Shown here one piece after another: positions 1 through 5,811 of a stretch of 7,454 bases of DNA (position 1 is the first letter of the stretch; each line of letters begins with the position of its first letter). The stretch lies in NCBI GenBank assembly GCA_026400425.1, contig JAPLPC010000052.1, positions 1 through 7,454 of the forward strand. Direction: 5' to 3'. A program made the translations under genes and the position numbers. The notes beneath the pieces were generated by a model. That model saw nothing but the letters and a program-made list of their open reading frames with translations, did no database searches and had not been told where the DNA came from. Origin of the DNA: Hyphomicrobiales bacterium (GTDB lineage Bacteria > Pseudomonadota > Alphaproteobacteria > Rhizobiales > Xanthobacteraceae).

Positions 1-1682
1 CCAACCGTGAACCCGAAGAAGGCCGACGAAATGGAACCGAGCAGATCGTCGGAATTGATACCCCAAGTTGCCAGCACCATGAACGCGGCGAGTGCGATCA
101 AGGCAAGTTGCATAAATCCACTCAGCAAGGCGGCAATCTGACGCACGGCCGCGCTGCCGAGACCGGCCGTCTGTCGAAGGAAGCGACCAACACGCCCTTG
201 ATATGCGAACGCTGCCGCAATCGATGCGTCGGAGAGTTGGCTGAGCAGAACGAAGCTCATCAGAACGGCGGTCACCACGATCATCTCGGCCGAGACGAAG
301 CGTCCGAACGCGATGTATCCGATCAGCGAGCCGAGCACGGTGGCAGCTGATGTCACCCAGCCCAATGGAACGAGCAGACGCCATGCCGACCGCTTGGTCG
401 TATCCTTAAAGCTGTCCTCGTTTTCACTGTCGTCATCGATGACGCCGGCGGCGACGCGCAGCACTGCCATGAAGAGAAACGCCTTGGCCAAGGAAATCGC
501 GGCCTGACTGACCAGCGACAGTTCTGCAGGCGCACCGATGGCGAGATTGGTGGCGTCGATCAATAGCCCCGCTGCCGCCACGATACCGAGCAGCAGCGCC
601 AGTGGCACGATGCCATCCGCGGTTCGGTCATCGACGTCGATCAGGCGCCAAGACGGCCTGCCAGGCGCCAGAACGGCAGTGGCCAGGCTGGAGAAGAAGA
701 AAGCGAAGATGATGCCGGCAAACAGCGCACGCGCGATCGCCGCAATGTCATAGGGAAGCACTCCGAGGGCGACCAGCGACTGATAGAGAACGAACAGCGA
801 GACGCCGGGGATGACGGTGCCTGCTAGCACGATCGAAGCTGCAGAACCCGTCTTGCGCAACGCACCGGGATGCTCGATCTCCGGGTCGCGGTTGGTCCAG
901 CGCGATTGCCACCGGCGTCCCGGCGACAGGAAGAACACGAGCAGCACGACCGCCGCGATCGCAAAGCCCGACAGCGCGCGCAGCGGCTGCGACGTCATGG
1001 ATTCCATCCAACGCGACAGAAGCTCGCCAAACTTGCTGGCGGCCTGCGGCACGACGCCGACGAGCGTGACCCAGAATGACGGATTGATCAGACTCGGCGA
1101 ACGCTGCAGGACCGAGTCCGTAAATATCGTCCGGCGACGATCGGAAATCGCATCAAGCGATTGCTGTGCGCGCACATTGATCAGCTTGGCCTGCTGGATG
1201 ATGCCTTGACGAGCCGCGACCTCCGCCAGAAGTTTGGCGCGTTCGAGTTTGATATCGTCCGACTGCGGGGTTGCATCATTCGCATTCGGGGCAAGTTCGG
1301 CAGCGCGCGCGCTGGCTTCCTCGAGCCGCGGTGAGATCACCCCTATCAGGTCGCGGGCCTCGCTTTGCACTGGTGCGACGCGCTCGCGCAGATCCGTCAA
1401 CGTCGCATCCGCAATACCGCGCAAGCGCAGCGCCCGCTCCGCCGTGTCGAGCGTATCCTTCCAGCTATCGAGCTTGTTCTGTGCCTGAGGAAAGGCTGGG
1501 GCCGGAACGCTCGGCAGCTCCTCGTCGCGCGGCTTTGCAGCCGGCGGCGATGCTTTTGGCGCAGCCACCGCCGGACTTGCAGCGTCGCCGGTGGGAGCCG
1601 ACAATGCCGGTCGCGACGTCCCAGGCATCAAGACCAATACGAAGCCGAGCACCGCGATCGCGGCGATCCTGAAAATTGTCAT
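1..1682 (-). CDS. DUF3772-containing MscS-family mechanosensitive channel, C-terminus cut by the window edge
   Basis: One uninterrupted reading frame runs from the ATG at 1682 to base 1, giving 560 residues with no stop. Residues 1-29 look like a signal peptide: a short basic start, a hydrophobic core (IAAIAVLGFVLVLM) and a possible cleavage after LSA. A Pro/Ala-rich stretch (30-65) follows, then a charged, probably coiled-coil periplasmic region (67-190) ending in the DUF3772-like block with RRRTIFTDSVLQRSPS near 182-197. Hydrophobic helices lie near 236-253, 281-307, 313-340, 358-385, 393-414, 436-460, 464-485 and 513-540. The last residues (ISSAFFGFTV) match the approach to the MscS pore helix in this family, so the pore and the cytoplasmic beta domain should lie left of the window. 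Family members open under membrane tension and release solutes during hypo-osmotic shock. A weak GGAA (1690-1693) precedes the ATG. The family call is firm; ion selectivity and gating are not visible. Confidence 0.88.
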   Translation of the reverse strand, partial: MTIFRIAAIAVLGFVLVLMPGTSRPALSAPTGDAASPAVAAPKASPPAAKPRDEELPSVPAPAFPQAQNKLDSWKDTLDTAERALRLRGIADATLTDLRERVAPVQSEARDLIGVISPRLEEASARAAELAPNANDATPQSDDIKLERAKLLAEVAARQGIIQQAKLINVRAQQSLDAISDRRRTIFTDSVLQRSPSLINPSFWVTLVGVVPQAASKFGELLSRWMESMTSQPLRALSGFAIAAVVLLVFFLSPGRRWQSRWTNRDPEIEHPGALRKTGSAASIVLAGTVIPGVSLFVLYQSLVALGVLPYDIAAIARALFAGIIFAFFFSSLATAVLAPGRPSWRLIDVDDRTADGIVPLALLLGIVAAAGLLIDATNLAIGAPAELSLVSQAAISLAKAFLFMAVLRVAAGVIDDDSENEDSFKDTTKRSAWRLLVPLGWVTSAATVLGSLIGYIAFGRFVSAEMIVVTAVLMSFVLLSQLSDASIAAAFAYQGRVGRFLRQTAGLGSAAVRQIAALLSGFMQLALIALAAFMVLATWGINSDDLLGSISSAFFGFTV

Positions 1683-2284
1683 GATATCGTTCCATTGAAT
1701 TGCGCGTGCAACGCGGAGCTGCGCCAATCCATCGTAGCTGTGCACATGCGGAGATGGGGCGACGGATCTCGTCGAGACAACGCGTCGACCGACTGTGTCG
1801 TCACAGATAACCCGTACCATTTTATGGCGATCAGACGCGGAAGCGGCTCCGTAACAATCCAAAGCACGCTGTGCCCCAACGATCGAAAGAGGAATCGGAT
1901 GGATTCGCGCCTGCGGCGATTGTGCCGGCCTCGAAACACGGACAGCAAACGTCCGCGCGCGTCAGCGGCTTCACTGGTTCAGACGCGCCGCATTCTTCGA
2001 AATCGCTCTGGAGTTTTAGATAGGCGCGAACTGGTATCTGCGGTGGCTTTCGCCCGACCATCCCGCGGCCGACACCACGACGACCAGCACCGCTTGGGGT
2101 CAGCGACTGTCCAGGCTCACCCCTATTCAACGCGAGGAAAAATCCTGCAACGCGAACTATGCGATGCGTTGGCCAAGCTCAAGTGGAAAACGACCCGGGC
2201 ATCTTCATGCAACCATTTCCTCAAACCACCTCACACCCTGCCATCGGCGATGGCGAAGGTGTGAGGCGAAAGATCACGCGATGA
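1683..2284. other. Intergenic stretch without a convincing gene
   Basis: About 600 bases separate the start of the channel gene from the stop of the small membrane protein gene. Frames here on either strand are short, begin at TTG or run in antisense from the channel gene, lack a ribosome binding site and encode Arg/Ser-rich sequence resembling no family I recognise. A plus-strand frame around 2027-2150 reads somewhat more like protein (it contains NWYLRWLSPDHP), but it has no start codon after the stop at 2017-2019, so a decayed gene remnant is possible but unproven. The stretch must carry the promoter of the channel gene; I cannot pick out good -35/-10 boxes. Small dyads occur at 1767-1777 (TCTCG-T-CGAGA) and 1793-1806 (CTGTG-tcgt-CACAG). 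No tRNA or known RNA was seen. Confidence 0.6.
2229..2266. repeat. Composite inverted repeat, possible terminator or dispersed palindromic repeat
   Basis: Outer arms CCTCACACC (2229-2237) and GGTGTGAGG (2258-2266) are perfect 9-base complements. Inside them GCCATC (2240-2245) and GATGGC (2249-2254) form a second perfect 6-base stem around a GGC loop. A small internal bulge (CT against GAA) separates the two stems. It lies 18 bases past the stop codon of the small membrane protein gene, the right place for an mRNA 3' end, but neither strand shows a T-run after the hairpin, so intrinsic termination would be weak. It may instead protect a 3' end or be a copy of an interspersed palindromic element. 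Confidence 0.7.
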
Positions 2285-2707
2285 TCAAGGCTTTGAACCG
2301 TTGTCCGACCCAACCCCTGCCGGCGAAGCTGTCGGCGCTGCGCGTTGGTCCGGCACGGGATTAGCGGGCTGATACTGTTTGGGCTGATCAGCGGACCCAA
2401 CCGGCTGCGTCATCGAGCCGGACACCGGCGTCGGCACCTGCGAAACCTCTGCGCTCGATTTGTGACTATAGCCGAGTGCCAGCAACCCCATTGCGATGGC
2501 GGCCAGCAGGCCGAGCCCAACCAGATCGGGCAACGCTCCGTTCGCTGTCATGGCAGGTGATTTGCTGCCGTCACCGGTCAGTGTTTCTGCGGCAATCTCG
2601 CGATTGAGCTGCGATCTGAGGAACTGGAGAAAGCCGCCCACGATCACGAACAAGCCAGCCACCAACGTGAAGAACATCAACCAACTGATAGGTGCATCAC
2701 CATTCAT
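2285..2707 (-). CDS. Small two-helix membrane protein of unknown function
   Basis: The product has 140 residues. I do not recognise the family. The ATG at 2707 is preceded by a strong Shine-Dalgarno sequence, AAAGGAGT on the minus strand (2713-2720), 5 bases away, which settles the start. A first hydrophobic helix covers about residues 9-30 (WLMFFTLVAGLFVIVGGFLQ). A charged linker (31-60) and a second helix near 62-80 (LVGLGLLAAIAMGLLALGY) follow. The last 60 residues are a low-complexity tail rich in Pro, Ser, Gln and Ala, probably disordered. No catalytic motif is visible. The gene is divergent from the CsbD-like gene, and an EcfG-like promoter (2736-2760) sits just upstream with a predicted leader of about 20 bases, suggesting a role in the general stress response of the envelope (inference). 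An inverted repeat follows the stop codon. Confidence 0.82.
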   Translation of the reverse strand: MNGDAPISWLMFFTLVAGLFVIVGGFLQFLRSQLNREIAAETLTGDGSKSPAMTANGALPDLVGLGLLAAIAMGLLALGYSHKSSAEVSQVPTPVSGSMTQPVGSADQPKQYQPANPVPDQRAAPTASPAGVGSDNGSKP

Positions 2708-2735
2708 CGCGAACTCCTTTTGAGGTTACCCCCAC

Positions 2736-2760
2736 AACCTGAAGGATGTGCGATCGTTCC
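2736..2760 (-). promoter_or_regulatory. EcfG-type general-stress promoter for the small membrane protein gene
   Basis: On the minus strand GGAAC (2756-2760) is followed after exactly 16 bases by GGTT (2736-2739). The known alphaproteobacterial EcfG consensus is GGAAC-N16/17-CGTT, so this site has a perfect -35 and one mismatch in the -10. Transcription would start near 2729, just before the Shine-Dalgarno sequence at 2713-2720. Motif, spacing and position all fit; activity is inferred. Confidence 0.5.
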
Positions 2761-2785
2761 AATGCTTGCTGAAACTGGATCGCAC
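2748..2785. repeat. Inverted repeat between the divergent stress promoters
   Basis: GTGCGATC (2748-2755) and GATCGCAC (2778-2785) are perfect 8-base complements separated by 22 bases. The centre lies between the two putative -35 elements. Each arm abuts or overlaps one of them: the left arm is directly adjacent to 2756-2760, and the right arm overlaps 2777-2781. It could be an operator for a dimeric regulator, or a result of similar promoter elements facing opposite ways. Confidence 0.45.
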
Positions 2786-2801
2786 GCGGCGATGGATCGT
2801 T
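2777..2801 (+). promoter_or_regulatory. EcfG-type general-stress promoter for the CsbD-like gene
   Basis: GGATC (2777-2781) is followed after exactly 16 bases by CGTT (2798-2801). This is one mismatch in the -35 from the EcfG consensus GGAAC-N16/17-CGTT. Transcription would start near 2808, leaving a leader of about 40 bases before the ATG at 2850. CsbD-like genes are common members of general stress regulons, which supports the reading; the imperfect -35 keeps confidence moderate. Confidence 0.42.
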
Positions 2802-2849
2802 TCCCGGCCGACCGAGTTCTCGCGATACCAAATGCAAAGGAGATTGCGG

Positions 2850-3035
2850 ATGAGCATCGAAGGTAAGATTAAAGAAGGCGCCGGCTTCGTGAAAGAAGAG
2901 ATGAACGAACACGGCAAGGACGCCGAGAGCAAGCAGAAGGCGCAGGAAGGTCGCGATCTGCGCAACGAGGGTCGGGTGGAAGACGGCAAGCCGCCGAAGA
3001 CCACGCCGCCCGGATCGGGCCATCCGGAGAAGTAA
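2850..3035 (+). CDS. CsbD-like small stress protein
   Basis: The product has 61 residues. The ATG at 2850 is chosen because AAAGGAG (2836-2842) lies 7 bases upstream; an in-frame ATG further left at 2748 would add 34 residues without family resemblance and would overlap the promoter. The protein is highly charged and helical, with Lys/Glu-rich repeats typical of CsbD-like proteins: EGKIKEGAGFVKEE (4-17) and a second similar block QEGRDLRNEGR (32-42), then a Pro-rich end (KPPKTTPPGSG). There is no signal peptide and no hydrophobic helix, so it should be cytoplasmic. CsbD family proteins are induced by general stress; their molecular function is unknown. The gene is monocistronic: its own promoter lies upstream and a strong terminator begins 8 bases after the stop. 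It is divergent from the small membrane protein gene and probably co-induced with it. Confidence 0.8.
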   Translation: MSIEGKIKEGAGFVKEEMNEHGKDAESKQKAQEGRDLRNEGRVEDGKPPKTTPPGSGHPEK

Positions 3036-3042
3036 CCCGACC

Positions 3043-3071
3043 AAAAGCCCGCCCTCACCGGCGGGCTTTTT
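3043..3071 (+). terminator. Rho-independent terminator of the CsbD-like gene
   Basis: GCCCGCC (3047-3053) pairs perfectly with GGCGGGC (3060-3066) across a 6-base CTCACC loop. Four A's on the left side pair with the T's that follow, and five T's run from 3067 to 3071. This is a classical intrinsic terminator starting 8 bases after the TAA. The A-run on the left gives it some bidirectional potential, but no minus-strand gene ends here. Confidence 0.93.
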
Positions 3072-3201
3072 GCTACAGCAATGTGACAACGCTCAACACA
3101 GCCGCGCGACGGTTGCCACGGTGCAAGCGTGACAGCATAGCCAAAAGCGCCAAACTCTGCGCAAACTCCGGCCCGTCTTGTGGCCTTCTTGCGTCCTCAC
3201 C

Positions 3202-4125
3202 ATGTCCGACTTGCAGCACGACATCGACAGCCGCGAAGAGCGTCGAATCCTGGTCTACTCGATTGTGGTGACCGCTCTCGATGCCGTTGTTGGTATTTCG
3301 GTAGGGCTCTCCATCAACTCGTCATCGATCGTGTTCGATGGCGTGTATTCGGTAATCGATGCCGCGATGACCGGGCTGTCCGTCGGTGTCTCGCTGCTGC
3401 TGACGCGTGGCTCGACCCGCTACTTTCAGTTCGGCTTCTGGCAGTTCGAGCCGATGCTGGTGCTCCTCAACAGTGTGGTTCTCGCACTGTCGTGCGGCTA
3501 TGCGCTGCTCGGTGCCATGAACGATTTGTTCAGCGTCGGTCGGTCGGTATCGTTCGGCCCCGGAGCGGCCTATGGCATCGTTGCGGGATTGCTGGCGCTG
3601 GTCATGGCCTATGTCGTCGGGATGCGGGCGAAGCGGCTGGATTCCGAACTGCTGCTGATGGATGCCCGCAATTGGTTTGCCTCGGGTCTCGTCAGCGTGG
3701 CGCTCGGCATCAGCTTCTGGATCGCCGCGCGGATGCATGGGACTGATTACGATCACCTGGTGTCGTATCTCGACCCGGCCGTGCTAGCGACGCTGAGCTT
3801 GCTGCTAATGCCATTGCCGCTGCGGGCGTGCTGGCGATCGGTGAAGGATATCGTCCAGGTCGCGCCCGCGGAGTTGGACGAAGAGGTGCGCCAGATCGCA
3901 CGCGAGATCCAGCAACGTTACGGCTTCGAGGATTTCTCCAGCTATGTCGCCAAGATGGGACGCGCACGCTTCGTCGATATCACCTTCCTCGCGCCCGACG
4001 ACCTCGGGCCGCGCGAGGTGGATTTCTTCGATGCCATCCGGCGCGAGATCGCGGATCGGCTCGAGGCGGTGCCGCCGAGCCACTGGCTGAATATCGAATT
4101 CACCAGCGATCCGGCCTGGCTGTAG
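3202..4125 (+). CDS. Cation diffusion facilitator (CDF) family homologue with divergent metal site
   Basis: The product has 307 residues, the usual CDF length. The ATG at 3202 is preferred; a TTG eight codons earlier (3178) is possible, and neither has a clear Shine-Dalgarno sequence. Helices lie near 18-38, 44-66, 84-107, 119-140, 157-176 and 189-207, followed by a cytoplasmic domain (about 215-307) with the alternating helix/strand pattern of CDF C-termini. Family marks are FDGVYSVID (45-53) in helix 2, FQFGFWQFEP (75-84) where CDF proteins carry FGHGKAE-like sequence, and DP (191-192) opening helix 6. CDF proteins exchange Zn, Co, Fe or Mn for protons at the inner membrane. By my alignment to YiiP the four site-A ligands read Tyr49, Asp53, Asn157 and Ser161, so only one is kept. 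It appears to belong to the COG3965-like branch. Substrate is unknown, and metal transport should not be assumed. It is tail to tail with the MFS gene, 3 bases apart. Confidence 0.88.
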   Translation: MSDLQHDIDSREERRILVYSIVVTALDAVVGISVGLSINSSSIVFDGVYSVIDAAMTGLSVGVSLLLTRGSTRYFQFGFWQFEPMLVLLNSVVLALSCGYALLGAMNDLFSVGRSVSFGPGAAYGIVAGLLALVMAYVVGMRAKRLDSELLLMDARNWFASGLVSVALGISFWIAARMHGTDYDHLVSYLDPAVLATLSLLLMPLPLRACWRSVKDIVQVAPAELDEEVRQIAREIQQRYGFEDFSSYVAKMGRARFVDITFLAPDDLGPREVDFFDAIRREIADRLEAVPPSHWLNIEFTSDPAWL

Positions 4126-4128
4126 CAC

Positions 4129-5436
4129 TCACGCCGCTGCGCGCATGACCAGGCTGGCGCGTTTGCGACTGCGCAGCAGCAGCCATGTGACGATGCCGAC
4201 ATTGAACAGATTCCAGCCGATGCCATTGATGAAGGCCGCACGGTAGGAGCCGGTGGCATCGAAGATGGCACCGGACAGCCAGCCGCCGAGCGACATGCCG
4301 GCGATGGTGCCGAGAATGACGATGCCGACGCGCGTGGCCGCTTGCGACGCCGGCATCGCCTCGCGCACGATGATCGCATAGGCCGGCACGATGCCGCCCT
4401 GAAACAGACCGAACATCCCGGAAATGATGTAGAGCGAGGTCAGCCCGTCAAAGAACAGATAGAACATCAGCGCCAGGCCCTGCGCGATGGCGCCGACCAG
4501 CAACGTGCGCAGGCCGCCGATGCGGTCGGCGAGAAAGCCCGAACCAACCCGGCTGATGATGCCAAGGGCGAGCATCAACGATAACATCTCGGCGCCCCGC
4601 GCCGCGCCATAGCCGAGATCGCCGCAATAGGCGACGATATGCACCTGCGGCATCGCCATGGCCACGCAGCAGCCGATGCCGGCGACGAACAGGATCGTCG
4701 TCAGCGCGTTGCTACCAATCTGCAGATCGATCTTGGGCGGCGGTGCATTGGCATGGCTGCGACGCTCGTTGGCGCCCATCTGCATGCGCAGAACGGCGAG
4801 TGTCAGCAACGTCAGAGCGCTGACGACGATGGCGATGCCGATCTGCGTGGAGCGCCAGCCGAATGTCAGCATGCCCCAGCTCACAATCGGCGGCCAGAAC
4901 GTGCCGCCGATATAGCTGCCGGTCGCGGCGAGCGCGACGGCAATGCCGCGTTTACGCTCGAACCAGTGCGAAGCTTCCGCCATCAGCGGCGCGAAAGTGG
5001 CGGACGAGCCGGCACCGATCGCCAAGTGCAGCAGGTTGAATTGCCAAAGTGCGGAGGTGAACGAGGTCAGCACGTAGCCGATGGCCATCAGCAAGGTCGC
5101 GACCGCAATGCTCGCGACGATCCCGAACCTGTCCGTCGACCTGCCGACGATGACACCGCCGATGCCGAATCCCACCATGGTGAAGGTGAAGGCCAGCGAC
5201 GCCGCGCCGCGGGTGGCGGCGAAATCGAGTTGCACGGCCGGCAGCACCACGACCACCGACCACATGCCGACGGAGCCCAGCGACCCGACCACCAGCGCCA
5301 AAGCGAGGCGGATCCAGGCCTGACGCGAGTCGGGCTGGAAGATGGGCGTTTCCGGGATGGTTTTTTTGATGATCACCGCGGCAACTTGCGTGGCTGGTCC
5401 TGCCGGGTCAAGGCGATCTGCCGAAGGATTAGGCAT
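4129..5436 (-). CDS. Major facilitator superfamily (MFS) transporter
   Basis: From the ATG at 5436 the product has 435 residues, normal for a 12-helix MFS carrier. The frame is open further upstream (ATG at 5541, GTG at 5583), but the extra residues are Arg/Pro-rich and unlike the family. None of these starts has a good ribosome binding site, so the start is uncertain. Helix 1 starts near residue 42. The loop 2-3 motif A is present as GRSTDRFG (98-105) and repeats in the second half as GFLADRIGG (300-308), the usual MFS duplication. A cytoplasmic loop of about 25 residues (220-245) divides the halves. The second half (PQVHIVAYCGDLG at 263-275, GMFGLFQGGIVPAYAI at 340-355) resembles bacterial monocarboxylate/oxalate-formate-type MFS members; substrate is unknown, and an organic anion is only a guess. 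It is divergent from flhA and convergent with the CDF gene. Confidence 0.9.
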   Translation of the reverse strand: MPNPSADRLDPAGPATQVAAVIIKKTIPETPIFQPDSRQAWIRLALALVVGSLGSVGMWSVVVVLPAVQLDFAATRGAASLAFTFTMVGFGIGGVIVGRSTDRFGIVASIAVATLLMAIGYVLTSFTSALWQFNLLHLAIGAGSSATFAPLMAEASHWFERKRGIAVALAATGSYIGGTFWPPIVSWGMLTFGWRSTQIGIAIVVSALTLLTLAVLRMQMGANERRSHANAPPPKIDLQIGSNALTTILFVAGIGCCVAMAMPQVHIVAYCGDLGYGAARGAEMLSLMLALGIISRVGSGFLADRIGGLRTLLVGAIAQGLALMFYLFFDGLTSLYIISGMFGLFQGGIVPAYAIIVREAMPASQAATRVGIVILGTIAGMSLGGWLSGAIFDATGSYRAAFINGIGWNLFNVGIVTWLLLRSRKRASLVMRAAA

Positions 5437-5620
5437 GCGGAAGTGGGGGAACGGGACCGGCGAGCAACGACTCCTAGTGGCTGGTGCCCTTCTCCCGCTC
5501 ACAGGGCAACGCGCGAAACGCCGGGTGGGGAAGCCAAGCATGACGTCGCGTGGGGCGCCCGCTTCCCCAAGCGAAAGAAACACAGAAAACCTGCGTCAGG
5601 TCGTCCTGATCTGCGCTGTG

Positions 5621-5650
5621 GTTAACCAAAGTTAACCCTTTGCTAACCAT
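5621..5650 (+). promoter_or_regulatory. CtrA-like binding array upstream of flhA
   Basis: Three near-identical boxes follow at helical-turn spacing: GTTAACC at 5621-5627, GTTAACC at 5631-5637 and GCTAACC at 5642-5648, the last running into AT. The last two give TTAA-N7-CTAAC (5632-5647), one mismatch from the CtrA consensus TTAA-N7-TTAAC established in Caulobacter. The first two are spaced N6. CtrA switches on early flagellar genes in Caulobacter and motility genes in several other alphaproteobacteria, so placement upstream of flhA fits. A CtrA-activated promoter would usually overlap the -35, giving a leader of roughly 130 bases. Confidence 0.6.
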
Positions 5651-5655
5651 ACACA

Positions 5656-5670
5656 CGGCAAAAATTGCCG
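5656..5670. repeat. AT-centred palindrome next to the CtrA-like boxes
   Basis: CGGCAA (5656-5661) and TTGCCG (5665-5670) are perfect complements around AAA. The site begins 6 bases after the CtrA-like array and lies about 140 bases before flhA, where the -10 or initiation region of a CtrA-dependent promoter would be. It may be an operator or part of the promoter; the binding protein is unknown. Confidence 0.5.
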
Positions 5671-5811
5671 AGTGATATCGCGTCTCGTCAGCCGACCGGG
5701 GGAATGCCCGTGGATGCCAGTGCGGTGCCTCACTTGCGGATCGGCGGCCCTCCGGCTGCCAGGCCAACATTCGGCGCGCATGATCGACATGCGCGCGGGG
5801 AAGCAGTGACG

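Larger units (their letters stand above)
5437..5811. other. Divergent intergenic region between the MFS gene and flhA
   Basis: These 375 bases hold the flhA control elements (CtrA-like boxes 5621-5650 and the palindrome 5656-5670). The part nearer the MFS gene is GC-rich with no clear promoter. A small dyad TCAGG-tcgt-CCTGA lies at 5596-5609. Between the palindrome and flhA a 31-codon frame (ATG 5714 to TGA 5807-5809) ends 2 bases before the flhA ATG; it has no ribosome binding site and is probably not a gene. An in-frame ATG at 5704 would extend FlhA by 36 residues of unconserved sequence. Confidence 0.6.

Noticed and set aside
1767..1806. Short dyads TCTCG-T-CGAGA and CTGTG-tcgt-CACAG upstream of the channel gene
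   Set aside because: Five-base arms are common by chance and no promoter element anchors them; recorded only in the gap description.
1831..2130. 99-codon minus-strand frame in the gap
   Set aside because: It starts at TTG without a ribosome binding site; composition is unremarkable and no family is recognised.
1365..2264. 299-codon plus-strand frame overlapping the channel gene start and the gap
   Set aside because: The first third is antisense to the DUF3772 channel gene. The rest is Arg/Ser-rich with no ribosome binding site, and the frame ends in the palindrome at 2229-2266.
2726..3089. Minus-strand frames of 110 and 130 codons over the CsbD-like gene
   Set aside because: Antisense to a small gene with its own ribosome binding site and terminator; the products show no family features.
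3113..3141. TTGCCA-N17-CATAGC as a promoter for the CDF gene
   Set aside because: The -35 is good (5 of 6) but the -10 matches only 3 of 6. The location is reasonable, but the evidence is too weak to list.
4639..5625. 328-codon open frame on the plus strand across the MFS gene
   Set aside because: His/Arg/Asp/Gln-rich composition with no family resemblance; an antisense shadow of the MFS transporter.
5724..5737. Sigma-54-like GG-N10-GC site (GGTGCCTCACTTGC) before flhA
   Set aside because: The spacing and TTGC fit, but the -24 block is poor (CGGTGCC against TGGCACG). Such matches are frequent in GC-rich DNA, and flhA is usually an early CtrA-class gene.
5714..5809. 31-codon frame ending 2 bases before the flhA ATG, containing a CxxC (CLTC)
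   Set aside because: No ribosome binding site and no recognisable product; probably chance, although a leader peptide cannot be excluded.
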